This document shows positions 1 through 5,340 of a stretch of 6,744 nt of DNA, one piece after another; within the stretch, counting starts at the first letter, position 1; every line of letters starts with the position of its first letter. This DNA is from an uncultured Clostridia bacterium (GTDB lineage Bacteria; Bacillota; Clostridia; Oscillospirales; CAG-272): the NCBI GenBank assembly GCA_946040935.1, contig CAMGCN010000052.1, forward strand, positions 1-6,744, in the 5' to 3' direction. A program made the translations under genes and the position numbers. Under the pieces are notes generated by a model. The model was not told the DNA's origin. It did not search any database and saw only the letters and a list, made by a program, of their open reading frames with translations.

Positions 1-565
1 GGTAAAAAGCGAGGACATTCCCTCGTTTGCCTCATATATACACACAGAGGCGTCTCGGCTTGTAGCGCTTATCGAGGATATAATACGTCTTTCACGACTC
101 GATGAAAAGGACGAAATGCCAAAAGAACAGCTCGACCTTTATGAGCTCGTTTGCGAGGAAGCTGAAAGCTTATCGCACGCCGCGAAAGAACGGCATGTCA
201 CTATCAAGACAGAGGGAGAGCATGCAACAGTTACAGGTGTAAAACAGCTATTGCATGAAATTGTATATAACCTGTGTGAAAACGCCGTAAAATACAACAA
301 AGAGGGCGGAAGCGTCACCATCTCGGTCAAAAAAGAAGATGAGCACACCGTTCTTTCTGTTTCGGACACGGGAATAGGGATACCGCCCGAGCATCAATCG
401 CGGGTATTTGAGCGGTTTTATCGGGTAGATAAAAGCCACTCTAAAGAAACCGGCGGCACGGGACTCGGCCTTTCGATAGTAAAGCACGCGGTTGAGTATA
501 TGGGCGGTGAAATCAACCTTGAAAGCGGCGAAGATATCGGAACTACCGTAACAATAAGATTATAA
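1..565 (+). CDS. Sensor histidine kinase, C-terminal part (5' end outside window)
   Basis: This is the C-terminal 187 residues of a two-component sensor kinase, open in frame from base 2 to the TAA at 563-565. The first visible ~35 residues (…YIHTEASRLVALIEDIIRLSRLDE-like) match the second helix of the dimerisation/phosphoacceptor domain; the H-box with the phosphorylated histidine lies upstream of the window. The rest is a complete HATPase_c ATP-binding domain. It has an N-box (NLCENAVKY, visible residues ~90-98), a G1 box (DTGIGIP, ~122-128), an F-box (RVFERFYRVDKS) and a G2 box (GGTGLGLSIVKHA, ~151-163). The box sequences are closest to the PhoR/ResE class of membrane kinases, but the sensor part is missing, so the signal cannot be named. 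An internal ATG at 116 lies in mid-domain and is not the start. The partner regulator gene would be expected upstream. All catalytic motifs look intact. Confidence 0.96.
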   Translation, partial: VKSEDIPSFASYIHTEASRLVALIEDIIRLSRLDEKDEMPKEQLDLYELVCEEAESLSHAAKERHVTIKTEGEHATVTGVKQLLHEIVYNLCENAVKYNKEGGSVTISVKKEDEHTVLSVSDTGIGIPPEHQSRVFERFYRVDKSHSKETGGTGLGLSIVKHAVEYMGGEINLESGEDIGTTVTIRL

Positions 566-651
566 AACTCCCTGCGTTTACTGATAATTCAAAGCGGTGA
601 AACGCTCGGCTTTTACAAAATCTTATAAAACAGTGAAAAACTCTTGTGCGT

Positions 652-690
652 TTGTCCAAGCGTTCTTAAGAACGCTTGGGCAGTTTTATT
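652..690 (+). terminator. Probable rho-independent terminator of the histidine kinase gene
   Basis: A perfect 24-base palindrome (656-679) has 10-bp arms CCAAGCGTTC / GAACGCTTGG around a TTAA loop. It extends outward by further pairs (654/681 and 653/682, with a T-G pair at 655/680). It is followed on the plus strand by a T-rich tract, GTTTTATTT. It lies about 90 nt after the kinase stop codon and reads in the correct direction. The tail is interrupted by one A, so efficiency is uncertain. Confidence 0.72.
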
Positions 691-866
691 TCCGCCGCAC
701 GCGAGCTTTTTCGCTCGCAGTGATACTTGTCATTCGACAAGCTTATTACAAGCGTTATTGCCTGCGGCAGTTTATGGGCGAATAAAATGTAACTGAAAGC
801 ACGGATTCAATATCTCTTTCCGAAAGGAAAATATAACTCCAAGTGTCAGCTTTGAATATTACTATA

Positions 867-909
867 CAAAAATACTACCCGAAAAAGAGTTTTTCTCTTA
901 TTCGGGTAG
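867..909 (-). terminator. Strong terminator of the surface-protein operon (possibly bidirectional)
   Basis: The arms CTACCCGAA (875-883) and TTCGGGTAG (901-909) pair perfectly. After one A·A mismatch, a further 6 bp pair (885-889 and 895-899 region), closing a T-rich loop of about five bases. On the minus strand the stem is followed at once by TATTTTTG (867-874), a good U-tract for the gene ending at 1034, roughly 125 nt upstream. On the plus strand the stem is followed by CTTTGTCTT, so it may also act as a second stop for transcripts from the kinase side. Confidence 0.85.
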
Positions 910-1033
910 CTTTGTCTTATAAATACGTACTGAACAAAGCGGTTTTCAACTGAAAATGTCCACCGCAGGCTTTATATTGCAAGCCGCTTATCACTCTCGC
1001 TTTTCCGAGGTGACAAAAAGATTTTTTACGGTT

Positions 1034-2404
1034 TTATTCGGGATTATCTGTTTTGAAGCGTTTAAGTATAGACGCCATTTGTGCCCGCGTCGCGCCCGTG
1101 CGCGGCGACAGCACCGTTTCGCTCATGCCGGTGATATATCCCTTTGCATTCGCCCAGGAAAGCGCCGGTTTAGCATAATCGCTCGATGACTTATAATCGC
1201 TGAATTTTTCCATAGAGTCGCTTTTTGCGCTTACATCATAACCCTTATACAAAGCGTAACGGTATAATATCGACGCGAACTGTTCGCGTGTTATACTTTC
1301 ATTCGGAGCGAATTCTGTTTCAGTCTTTCCCGCAACGATTTTATTCTCGTAAGCCCATTTTACGGCGTCGGTATACCACTCGCCTTCAGGCACGTCGTCA
1401 AACGGATTTTCACCCGAAATCTCAACATCTTTTTCATTATTGTAAAGCACTTTTACAAGCATGGCACGCGAGGAAGCAAGCTCGGGTGAGAATGTTGTTT
1501 TTGATGTTCCCGACATAAGAGAGTTGTCGCAGACATAGTCAACCGCGCTGTTATACCATTTGCCCGGCTTAACATCCGAGAAACGTCCGGTATCTATACG
1601 GAATACCGTACCGAGGGTAGGACGAGCCTCTGCCGTGTTCTGCCCGCCTGTACCCGCATAAATATACCCGTCCGACAGGCAGAAGGAACTCACGGGAGAG
1701 GAAAACTCAAAGGAACAAACCTCACGGAAATTCTCAAGGTCGTATGTCGAGTAAATCTTGTTTACATATGCCTTGGCGCTGTCGTCGTATTTGTAAAAGG
1801 AAATATACAAAAGTCCCCCGGCCACACGCGCACAGGTCGCCGTTCCGAACTGTGACGACGTTGAAACAGTATATGACTTCAAATCATCTGACATTATAAA
1901 CGGGTAGTTTTTGACGAAAATCAATTTATCGTTGAAAATCACCTTGAATCCGGTCGCAAAGCCGTCTCTCAGCATGTTATAGGGACAGTCGCCGCAATAA
2001 AAGTCAAAAACTCTTTCTTCCTTATTCCAAATATACAGTCCCGAAAACTTACTGTTGAGTGAATTACATAAAGCTGTTCCTGCGGAAGTTTCACAATAGG
2101 CAACCCATGTGGCATAGACGTTTCCCTTATACTCAAAAACATTGTATGTACGGCAGTATATCTCCTTTGGATATTTGCCGCCGTCAGTTACATCAGAATC
2201 TACGAGAACATGCCCGTCACGGCGGAAAGGAACATTTACAAAGGTTTCGCCTCCGTCATATGATACCGCCATAGAGTCGCAGTCTCCGTCATTTGTGCCC
2301 AGCCCTGCAAAAACCGTTCCGTCATAGCTTTGAAGTAAATCAAAGTTGTGCATTACAAAGTTAGGCAGGACATGCTTTGTGGCCCACTTTTTTGTCTCTC
2401 TGTT
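1034..2404 (-). CDS. 3' fragment of the surface-protein gene: end of propeller plus three SLH domains
   Basis: This is the remainder of the split gene after the duplication junction. The true protein frame is re-entered at the junction (…RETKKWATKHV…) and runs through …FYCGDCPYNML to the three SLH domains and the stop …KTDNPE. The frame stays open upstream to an ATG at 2560, but those first ~50 residues are the out-of-frame reading of the other repeat copy and are not real protein. The first in-frame ATG inside the true frame is at 2353 and has no recognisable ribosome site. The fragment also lacks a signal peptide, so independent production of a functional protein is unlikely. It matters as proof that the downstream part is undamaged: no other stop or shift is seen from 2404 to 1034. 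Confidence 0.7.
   Translation of the reverse strand, partial: NRETKKWATKHVLPNFVMHNFDLLQSYDGTVFAGLGTNDGDCDSMAVSYDGGETFVNVPFRRDGHVLVDSDVTDGGKYPKEIYCRTYNVFEYKGNVYATWVAYCETSAGTALCNSLNSKFSGLYIWNKEERVFDFYCGDCPYNMLRDGFATGFKVIFNDKLIFVKNYPFIMSDDLKSYTVSTSSQFGTATCARVAGGLLYISFYKYDDSAKAYVNKIYSTYDLENFREVCSFEFSSPVSSFCLSDGYIYAGTGGQNTAEARPTLGTVFRIDTGRFSDVKPGKWYNSAVDYVCDNSLMSGTSKTTFSPELASSRAMLVKVLYNNEKDVEISGENPFDDVPEGEWYTDAVKWAYENKIVAGKTETEFAPNESITREQFASILYRYALYKGYDVSAKSDSMEKFSDYKSSSDYAKPALSWANAKGYITGMSETVLSPRTGATRAQMASILKRFKTDNPE
1987..2404. repeat. 418-bp direct repeat, copy 1 (promoter-distal copy of the tandem duplication)
   Basis: The sequence from 1987 is repeated at an offset of exactly 418 bases, and I found no mismatch on reading the two copies side by side. 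The unit begins AGTCGCCGCAATAAAAG and ends TTGTCTCTCTGTT. The two copies abut directly. The flanks differ (GGGAC before copy 1; ATATCTG after copy 2) apart from a single shared A, so the duplication was not formed between visible pre-existing repeats. Confidence 0.97.
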
Positions 2405-3233
2405 AGTCGCCGCAATAAAAGTCAAAAACTCTTTCTTCCTTATTCCAAATATACAGTCCCGAAAACTTACTGTTGAGTGAATTACATAAAGCTGTTCCTG
2501 CGGAAGTTTCACAATAGGCAACCCATGTGGCATAGACGTTTCCCTTATACTCAAAAACATTGTATGTACGGCAGTATATCTCCTTTGGATATTTGCCGCC
2601 GTCAGTTACATCAGAATCTACGAGAACATGCCCGTCACGGCGGAAAGGAACATTTACAAAGGTTTCGCCTCCGTCATATGATACCGCCATAGAGTCGCAG
2701 TCTCCGTCATTTGTGCCCAGCCCTGCAAAAACCGTTCCGTCATAGCTTTGAAGTAAATCAAAGTTGTGCATTACAAAGTTAGGCAGGACATGCTTTGTGG
2801 CCCACTTTTTTGTCTCTCTGTTATATCTGAAATAGTTTTCGTATTGACTGGTGCCCATAGCGTCCATGCCGACGAAGCACAGGTCTCCGTCTATCAGGCG
2901 AAAACGGTTTATCGCCTCTTCCGGGACATTTTTCTCCATGTCCCATTTGCCGCTCGAGGGGAGATAACACCATATATTGCTCCTTCCGTAATGGCTTCCC
3001 GAGTTTGTGTTATAATCTCCGCTTCCGATATATATTCTTCCCTCGTAAGCCGTAATATCCCAAACCGAACGGGCATAGTCATAGCCGCCGCCGACAGTGA
3101 TAATCTTGGATGTAGGTATGCCGAGGTTGGTTATCTTACAGTTTACAGCGTTATATCCATCCTCCGCTTTTGCAAATACAAATAACGACGCGCACATGAC
3201 AATTACAAGTATTAACGATAAAAACCTTTTCAT
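2403..3233 (-). CDS. 5' fragment of the surface-protein gene: signal peptide plus part of the propeller
   Basis: This is the product expected from the gene as written: 276 residues starting MKRFLSLILVIVMCASLF and ending …FDFYCGD. It carries the signal peptide and roughly the first two thirds of the propeller-like region but no SLH domain. It would therefore be exported without a wall anchor and probably misfolded. The TAA stop (2405-2403) spans the duplication junction: its first base belongs to the upstream repeat copy and the other two to the downstream copy. The stop therefore exists only because of the duplication. The ribosome binding site is embedded in the last codons of the upstream nucleoside phosphorylase gene (AAA GGA TAA), with four bases between that stop and this ATG, which indicates translational coupling. 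Confidence 0.8.
   Translation of the reverse strand: MKRFLSLILVIVMCASLFVFAKAEDGYNAVNCKITNLGIPTSKIITVGGGYDYARSVWDITAYEGRIYIGSGDYNTNSGSHYGRSNIWCYLPSSGKWDMEKNVPEEAINRFRLIDGDLCFVGMDAMGTSQYENYFRYNRETKKWATKHVLPNFVMHNFDLLQSYDGTVFAGLGTNDGDCDSMAVSYDGGETFVNVPFRRDGHVLVDSDVTDGGKYPKEIYCRTYNVFEYKGNVYATWVAYCETSAGTALCNSLNSKFSGLYIWNKEERVFDFYCGD
2405..2822. repeat. 418-bp direct repeat, copy 2 (promoter-proximal copy of the tandem duplication)
   Basis: This is the second, apparently identical copy, head-to-tail with the first and in the same orientation. The duplicated DNA lies wholly inside the surface-protein gene and encodes about 139 residues of its propeller region, from NRETKKWATKHV to FDFYCGD. Because 418 = 3×139 + 1, the second copy cannot be read in frame with the first. 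Confidence 0.97.
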
Positions 3234-3237
3234 ATTA

Positions 3238-4074
3238 TTATCCTTTCAGATTCGCCGTTTTTATCACTGATTCTGTTATCAACTTTTTAAATAGAGGCGC
3301 AACTCTTGCGGCGCTTTCGGACACTTCCTTATGACTGAGCGGAGCGTCCGTTATCCCACAGGCTAAATTTGTTATACAGGAAATTCCGCATACCTTAAAG
3401 CCGCAGTGAACTGCCGCTATCGCTTCGCACGCAGTGCTCATTCCCACCGCGTCGCCGCCGAGGAGTCTGCACATTTTCACCTCCTGCGGACTTTCGTAAT
3501 TCGGACCCGAAAGCTGTACATATACACCCTCTCGCAGAGGAATACCGAGCTCTTTTGCAACATCTTTCACCGTCGAGCTCAATCGTTTATCGTATATCTC
3601 GCTCATGTCGGGAAACCTCACACCCAGCTCGCAGACATTCTCCCCGATAAGAGGGGACGGCAGAAAGTTTGAAATCTGGTCGCGGATAAGCATAAAGTCG
3701 CCTGCCGCAAACGACGGATTTACTCCGCCTGCCGCATTGGTAAGGAAAAGAATTTTTCCGCCCATCATTCTCATAAGACGAATAGGCAAAACCACATCGC
3801 GCATTGAATATCCCTCGTAATAATGAACACGTCCCTGCATTATCACGACAGGTATTTTCCCGATATATCCGAAAATAAACCGTCCCTTGTGTCCGCTGAC
3901 CGTAGGAATGGGAAAACCGTCGATATCGTGATAATCAACCTCACACGCTATGTCAATTTCATCTGCAAGCGCACCCAGCCCCGAACCCAAAACTATAGCG
4001 GTCTTGGGCACAAAGTCTGTTTTTTCCCTGATACATGAAAGACACTTCTTCAAGCGTTCATATTCGGCACTCAT
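3238..4074 (-). CDS. punA: Purine nucleoside phosphorylase (trimeric, 6-oxopurine type)
   Basis: This cytoplasmic enzyme of purine salvage splits purine (deoxy)ribonucleosides with phosphate into free base and (deoxy)ribose-1-phosphate. Its 278 residues are the normal length for the trimeric PNP family (PNP_UDP_1 fold). Visible motifs are the phosphate loop GSGLG (30-34), GHKG with His62, QGRVHYYEGY (80-89; Arg82, His84 and Tyr86 match the phosphate/ribose contacts of mammalian PNP), TNAAGG (112-117), GPNYESPQE with base-binding Glu194, GMSTACEA with Met212, and ITNLACG with Asn236. The Glu/Asn pair is typical of inosine/guanosine-specific enzymes. I chose ATG 4074 because GGGAG (4081-4085) then lies 6 nt upstream; the preceding TTG at 4077 would be only 3 nt away. 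The gene is first in an operon with the surface-protein gene and has its own promoter. Xanthosine-preferring activity cannot be excluded. Confidence 0.95.
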   Translation of the reverse strand: MSAEYERLKKCLSCIREKTDFVPKTAIVLGSGLGALADEIDIACEVDYHDIDGFPIPTVSGHKGRFIFGYIGKIPVVIMQGRVHYYEGYSMRDVVLPIRLMRMMGGKILFLTNAAGGVNPSFAAGDFMLIRDQISNFLPSPLIGENVCELGVRFPDMSEIYDKRLSSTVKDVAKELGIPLREGVYVQLSGPNYESPQEVKMCRLLGGDAVGMSTACEAIAAVHCGFKVCGISCITNLACGITDAPLSHKEVSESAARVAPLFKKLITESVIKTANLKG

Positions 4075-4103
4075 CAAAATCTCCCTTTTCTATTCTGTAT
4101 CAT

Positions 4104-4132
4104 ATTATACCAAATTGGATTTTTTCCGTCAA
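4104..4132 (-). promoter_or_regulatory. Sigma-A promoter of the nucleoside phosphorylase / surface-protein operon
   Basis: Read on the minus strand, a -35 box TTGACG (4127-4132) is followed by exactly 17 bases and a perfect -10 box TATAAT (4104-4109). The start point would fall near 4097, giving a short leader of about 23 nt that holds little besides the GGGAG ribosome site. No operator-like dyad is seen around it, so constitutive housekeeping expression is likely. Confidence 0.9.
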
Positions 4133-4170
4133 TATACTTATGACACAAAGATAGTTATAATAAGCCTGAA

Positions 4171-4208
4171 AGCTGAAAAGGCGTCGCCTTAAAGCGACGC
4201 CTTTAGCT
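4171..4208 (-). terminator. Terminator of the PHP-domain gene
   Basis: An 11-bp perfect stem AAAGGCGTCGC (4177-4187) / GCGACGCCTTT (4194-4204) encloses a 6-base CTTAAA loop. An outer AGCT/AGCT pairing (4171-4174 with 4205-4208) extends it past a 2-base bulge. On the minus strand the core stem runs into CCTTTTCAGC, a modest U-tract. It lies about 90 nt after the stop at 4293 and just upstream of the next promoter, insulating the two units. Confidence 0.78.
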
Positions 4209-4292
4209 GTTTCTGCGAAAAAAACCGTACCTGTATGTAAGAAAAACTAAAAGCGATACTTCGGATTTTAAGCTTCAAAATCAATACTCGAG

Positions 4293-5087
4293 TTAAATAA
4301 TAAATTTATCTTCCTCTTCAAGTCCGAGCATATCAACAGCCCTTTCAAAAATCATTTTCGCCTTATCAAAACTGCTCGGATGATGCGCGTCACTCCCGAG
4401 ATAGAACTTGCATCCGCATTCTTTTGCAATTCTATACGGTCTTAAAACAATGTCCGCTTCATCATCTTTGAATTTCATATCGTCCGCATTAAGTTCTATG
4501 CCGACGCCAACCTTCGCCGCTTTTTCAAAAAGCCCTTTCATCTCGTCAGCGGGCAACAAATTGATAACTTCTAAATATTCCTCTCTTGTCGGCGCTATCA
4601 AACCGCAGGTCAGATGGGCAATTCCGGTTTTATGAAACGGCAGGTCCATATTAAGCACTGCGTCAAGTCGTTTTATCCACGCTTTCGCCCTGCTTTGGGC
4701 ATTTTTTGAATCCTCTTCCGATAATGTATATCCGCTCATATGAAAATGGGTTGTCGGAATAATCATAAAATCAAATAAATCAAATCTTTCCTTTGACACG
4801 CCTAAAGTCAAAAAACGATCAAGCTCGGTCTCGCAGCCAAATAAAAATCTGACATTTTCAGAGCGCGGCAAGGGCCTTGCCATACTGATATGAGAGAAAT
4901 CCTGCTTTGCATACCACCCTGACGCGCCGTCAACGGTTTCGTCCCAAAAATGATTAGTCAAACATATCGTCTTCAGTCCGTTTTCTTTGGCATATTCAAG
5001 AATACGCTCGTTCGTCTGTTCAGGATCGCTTGAGCATAGGGATAATTGAGAATGTATATGCAAATCATTGTCAACAATATATTTCAT
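4293..5087 (-). CDS. PHP-domain metal-dependent phosphoesterase (histidinol-phosphatase-like)
   Basis: This 264-residue cytoplasmic protein is built of a single PHP (polymerase and histidinol phosphatase) domain, an enzyme fold that hydrolyses phosphate esters with two or three bound metal ions. The metal-ligand signature is visible throughout: DLHIHS (His10, His12), LTNHFWD (His46), FGCETEL (Glu86), PTTHFH (His114, His116), GIAHLTCG (His158) and GSDAHHP (Asp233, His235). The length fits free-standing PHP proteins of the HisK/YcdX-like group. No his-operon neighbours are present and the family is used for many substrates, so histidinol phosphatase activity is possible but not shown. The start is firmly set by a full-strength AAAGGAGG site (5096-5103) 8 nt before ATG. 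It appears to be a single-gene unit, with a dyad upstream and a terminator downstream. Confidence 0.88.
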   Translation of the reverse strand: MKYIVDNDLHIHSQLSLCSSDPEQTNERILEYAKENGLKTICLTNHFWDETVDGASGWYAKQDFSHISMARPLPRSENVRFLFGCETELDRFLTLGVSKERFDLFDFMIIPTTHFHMSGYTLSEEDSKNAQSRAKAWIKRLDAVLNMDLPFHKTGIAHLTCGLIAPTREEYLEVINLLPADEMKGLFEKAAKVGVGIELNADDMKFKDDEADIVLRPYRIAKECGCKFYLGSDAHHPSSFDKAKMIFERAVDMLGLEEEDKFII

Positions 5088-5115
5088 ATGTATAACCTCC
5101 TTTGATTGTATCTTT

Positions 5116-5154
5116 TTTATACTGTTTGAAGCGCGGGAAAATGCTGCTTCAAAC
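5116..5154 (-). promoter_or_regulatory. Candidate promoter -10 box with an adjacent 9-bp dyad (possible operator) upstream of the PHP gene
   Basis: On the minus strand a -10-like TATAAA lies at 5116-5121, about 30 nt before the PHP start codon. No good -35 box occurs 16-18 bases upstream. Instead, that position falls inside a perfect inverted repeat, GTTTGAAGC (5124-5132) / GCTTCAAAC (5146-5154), with a 13-base spacer. No T-tract follows on either strand, so it is not a terminator. The placement fits a regulator-binding site covering the -35 region, but no known consensus is recognised. Confidence 0.45.
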
Positions 5155-5194
5155 TACCCTGCGGTGAAATAGTTTTGAGATGATTTTTTTGGAG

Positions 5195-5221
5195 CGCTGA
5201 TGTATTCGCATACATCAAGCG
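5195..5221. other. Perfect 8-bp hairpin with TCGC loop in the intergenic region
   Basis: TGATGTAT (5198-5205) and ATACATCA (5210-5217) pair perfectly around TCGC. A further 3 bp (5195-5197 with 5219-5221) pair past one bulged A. It lies just downstream, on the minus strand, of the membrane-protein gene and its open tail. The bases that follow on that strand are an A-tract rather than a T-tract, so it is not a standard intrinsic terminator. It may stabilise the transcript's 3' end. Confidence 0.5.
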
Positions 5222-5226
5222 ACATG

Positions 5227-5340
5227 TCAGGATTTGTTGGTTTCTTTTTTCTTTCCGAACAAATATTCCTCCAATATTTTATATGCGGCATTACGCTTTT
5301 CATGTTCTTTTTTATCGTTGTATCGCTCTGCAACGGCGTT
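5227..5340 (-). other. In-frame open tail after the stop of the membrane-protein gene
   Basis: Directly after the TAA at 5343-5341 the same frame stays open for 37 codons to a TGA at 5229-5227. The reading includes AVAERYNDKKEHEKRNAAYK and then ILEEYLFGKKK. It is charged, helix-favouring, and continues the style of the preceding helix (EATEKMNSMLQSK). It has no ATG of its own. The simplest reading is that the TAA is a nonsense mutation within a longer gene. A chance open stretch of this length is also possible, and stop-codon readthrough is not indicated by any motif I can see. Confidence 0.45.

Larger units (their letters stand above)
566..1033. other. Convergent intergenic region with a series of hairpins, no convincing gene
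   Basis: This 468-bp gap lies between the 3' ends of two converging genes. It contains no open frame with a good ribosome binding site. It does contain several inverted repeats in close order. They are the terminator-like palindrome at 652-683, GCGAGC-6 nt-GCTCGC at 701-718, CTTGTC-ATTC-GACAAG at 726-741, TGCC-TGC-GGCA at 759-769, and TTTCC-GAAA-GGAAA at 817-830. A very strong hairpin follows at 875-909. The first and last fit terminators for the two converging genes. The small hairpins between them have no assigned role; a small structured RNA or decayed repeat DNA are possibilities, neither supported by a recognised family. Confidence 0.6.
1034..3233 (-). pseudogene. Secreted beta-propeller-like surface protein with three SLH domains, split by a 418-bp tandem duplication
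   Basis: The gene begins at ATG 3233 (GAAAGGA ribosome site, 7-nt spacing) and ends at TAA 1036-1034. As it stands the frame is broken by an exact 418-bp duplication. With one copy removed it encodes 593 residues. Residues 1-23 are a signal peptide: basic MKR start, hydrophobic core, likely cleavage after FAKA. Residues ~24-410 are beta-rich with repeated Gly/Trp/Tyr motifs and an Asp-box-like element (SYDGGETF), suggesting a BNR/Kelch-like propeller. Three SLH domains follow at about 412-458, 472-521 and 537-587 (DVKPGKWYNSAVDYV, FDDVPEGEWYTDAVKWAYE, and FSDYKSSSDYAKPALSWAN with TRAQMASILKRF). SLH domains bind secondary cell-wall polymers, so the intact product would sit on the cell surface. 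The propeller's ligand or activity is unknown. It is the second gene after a nucleoside phosphorylase. Disruption could be real or an assembly error. Confidence 0.85.

Noticed and set aside
597..785. 62-codon plus-strand open frame starting with GTG after the kinase gene
   Set aside because: It runs through the terminator-like palindrome and two further hairpins, has no convincing ribosome site, starts with GTG, and its reading is rich in Arg/Tyr/Phe without any domain pattern.
2405..2560. Start of the downstream surface-protein fragment at ATG 2560
   Set aside because: These codons are the out-of-frame reading of the duplicated propeller segment; the true protein frame resumes only at the copy junction, and no ribosome site precedes the ATG.
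2059..2745. Two pairs of identical short plus-strand open frames (2059/2477 and 2142/2560)
   Set aside because: They are antisense shadows within the duplicated segment; their identity only reflects the 418-bp repeat.
1987..2822. Insertion sequence or transposon as the source of the duplication
   Set aside because: There is no transposase, no terminal inverted repeat and no foreign sequence; each copy is purely the host gene's own coding DNA.
4075..4077. TTG start one codon before the ATG of the nucleoside phosphorylase
   Set aside because: It would leave only 3 nt between the GGGAG site and the start, whereas ATG 4074 has a normal 6-nt spacing.
5154..5303. 49-codon minus-strand open frame in another frame between the membrane-protein and PHP genes, possibly a frameshifted continuation
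   Set aside because: It has no ribosome site, overlaps the hairpin at 5195-5221 and ends inside the dyad at 5124-5154; a shift in the A-rich tract near 5240 could join it to the open tail, but nothing in the sequence requires it.
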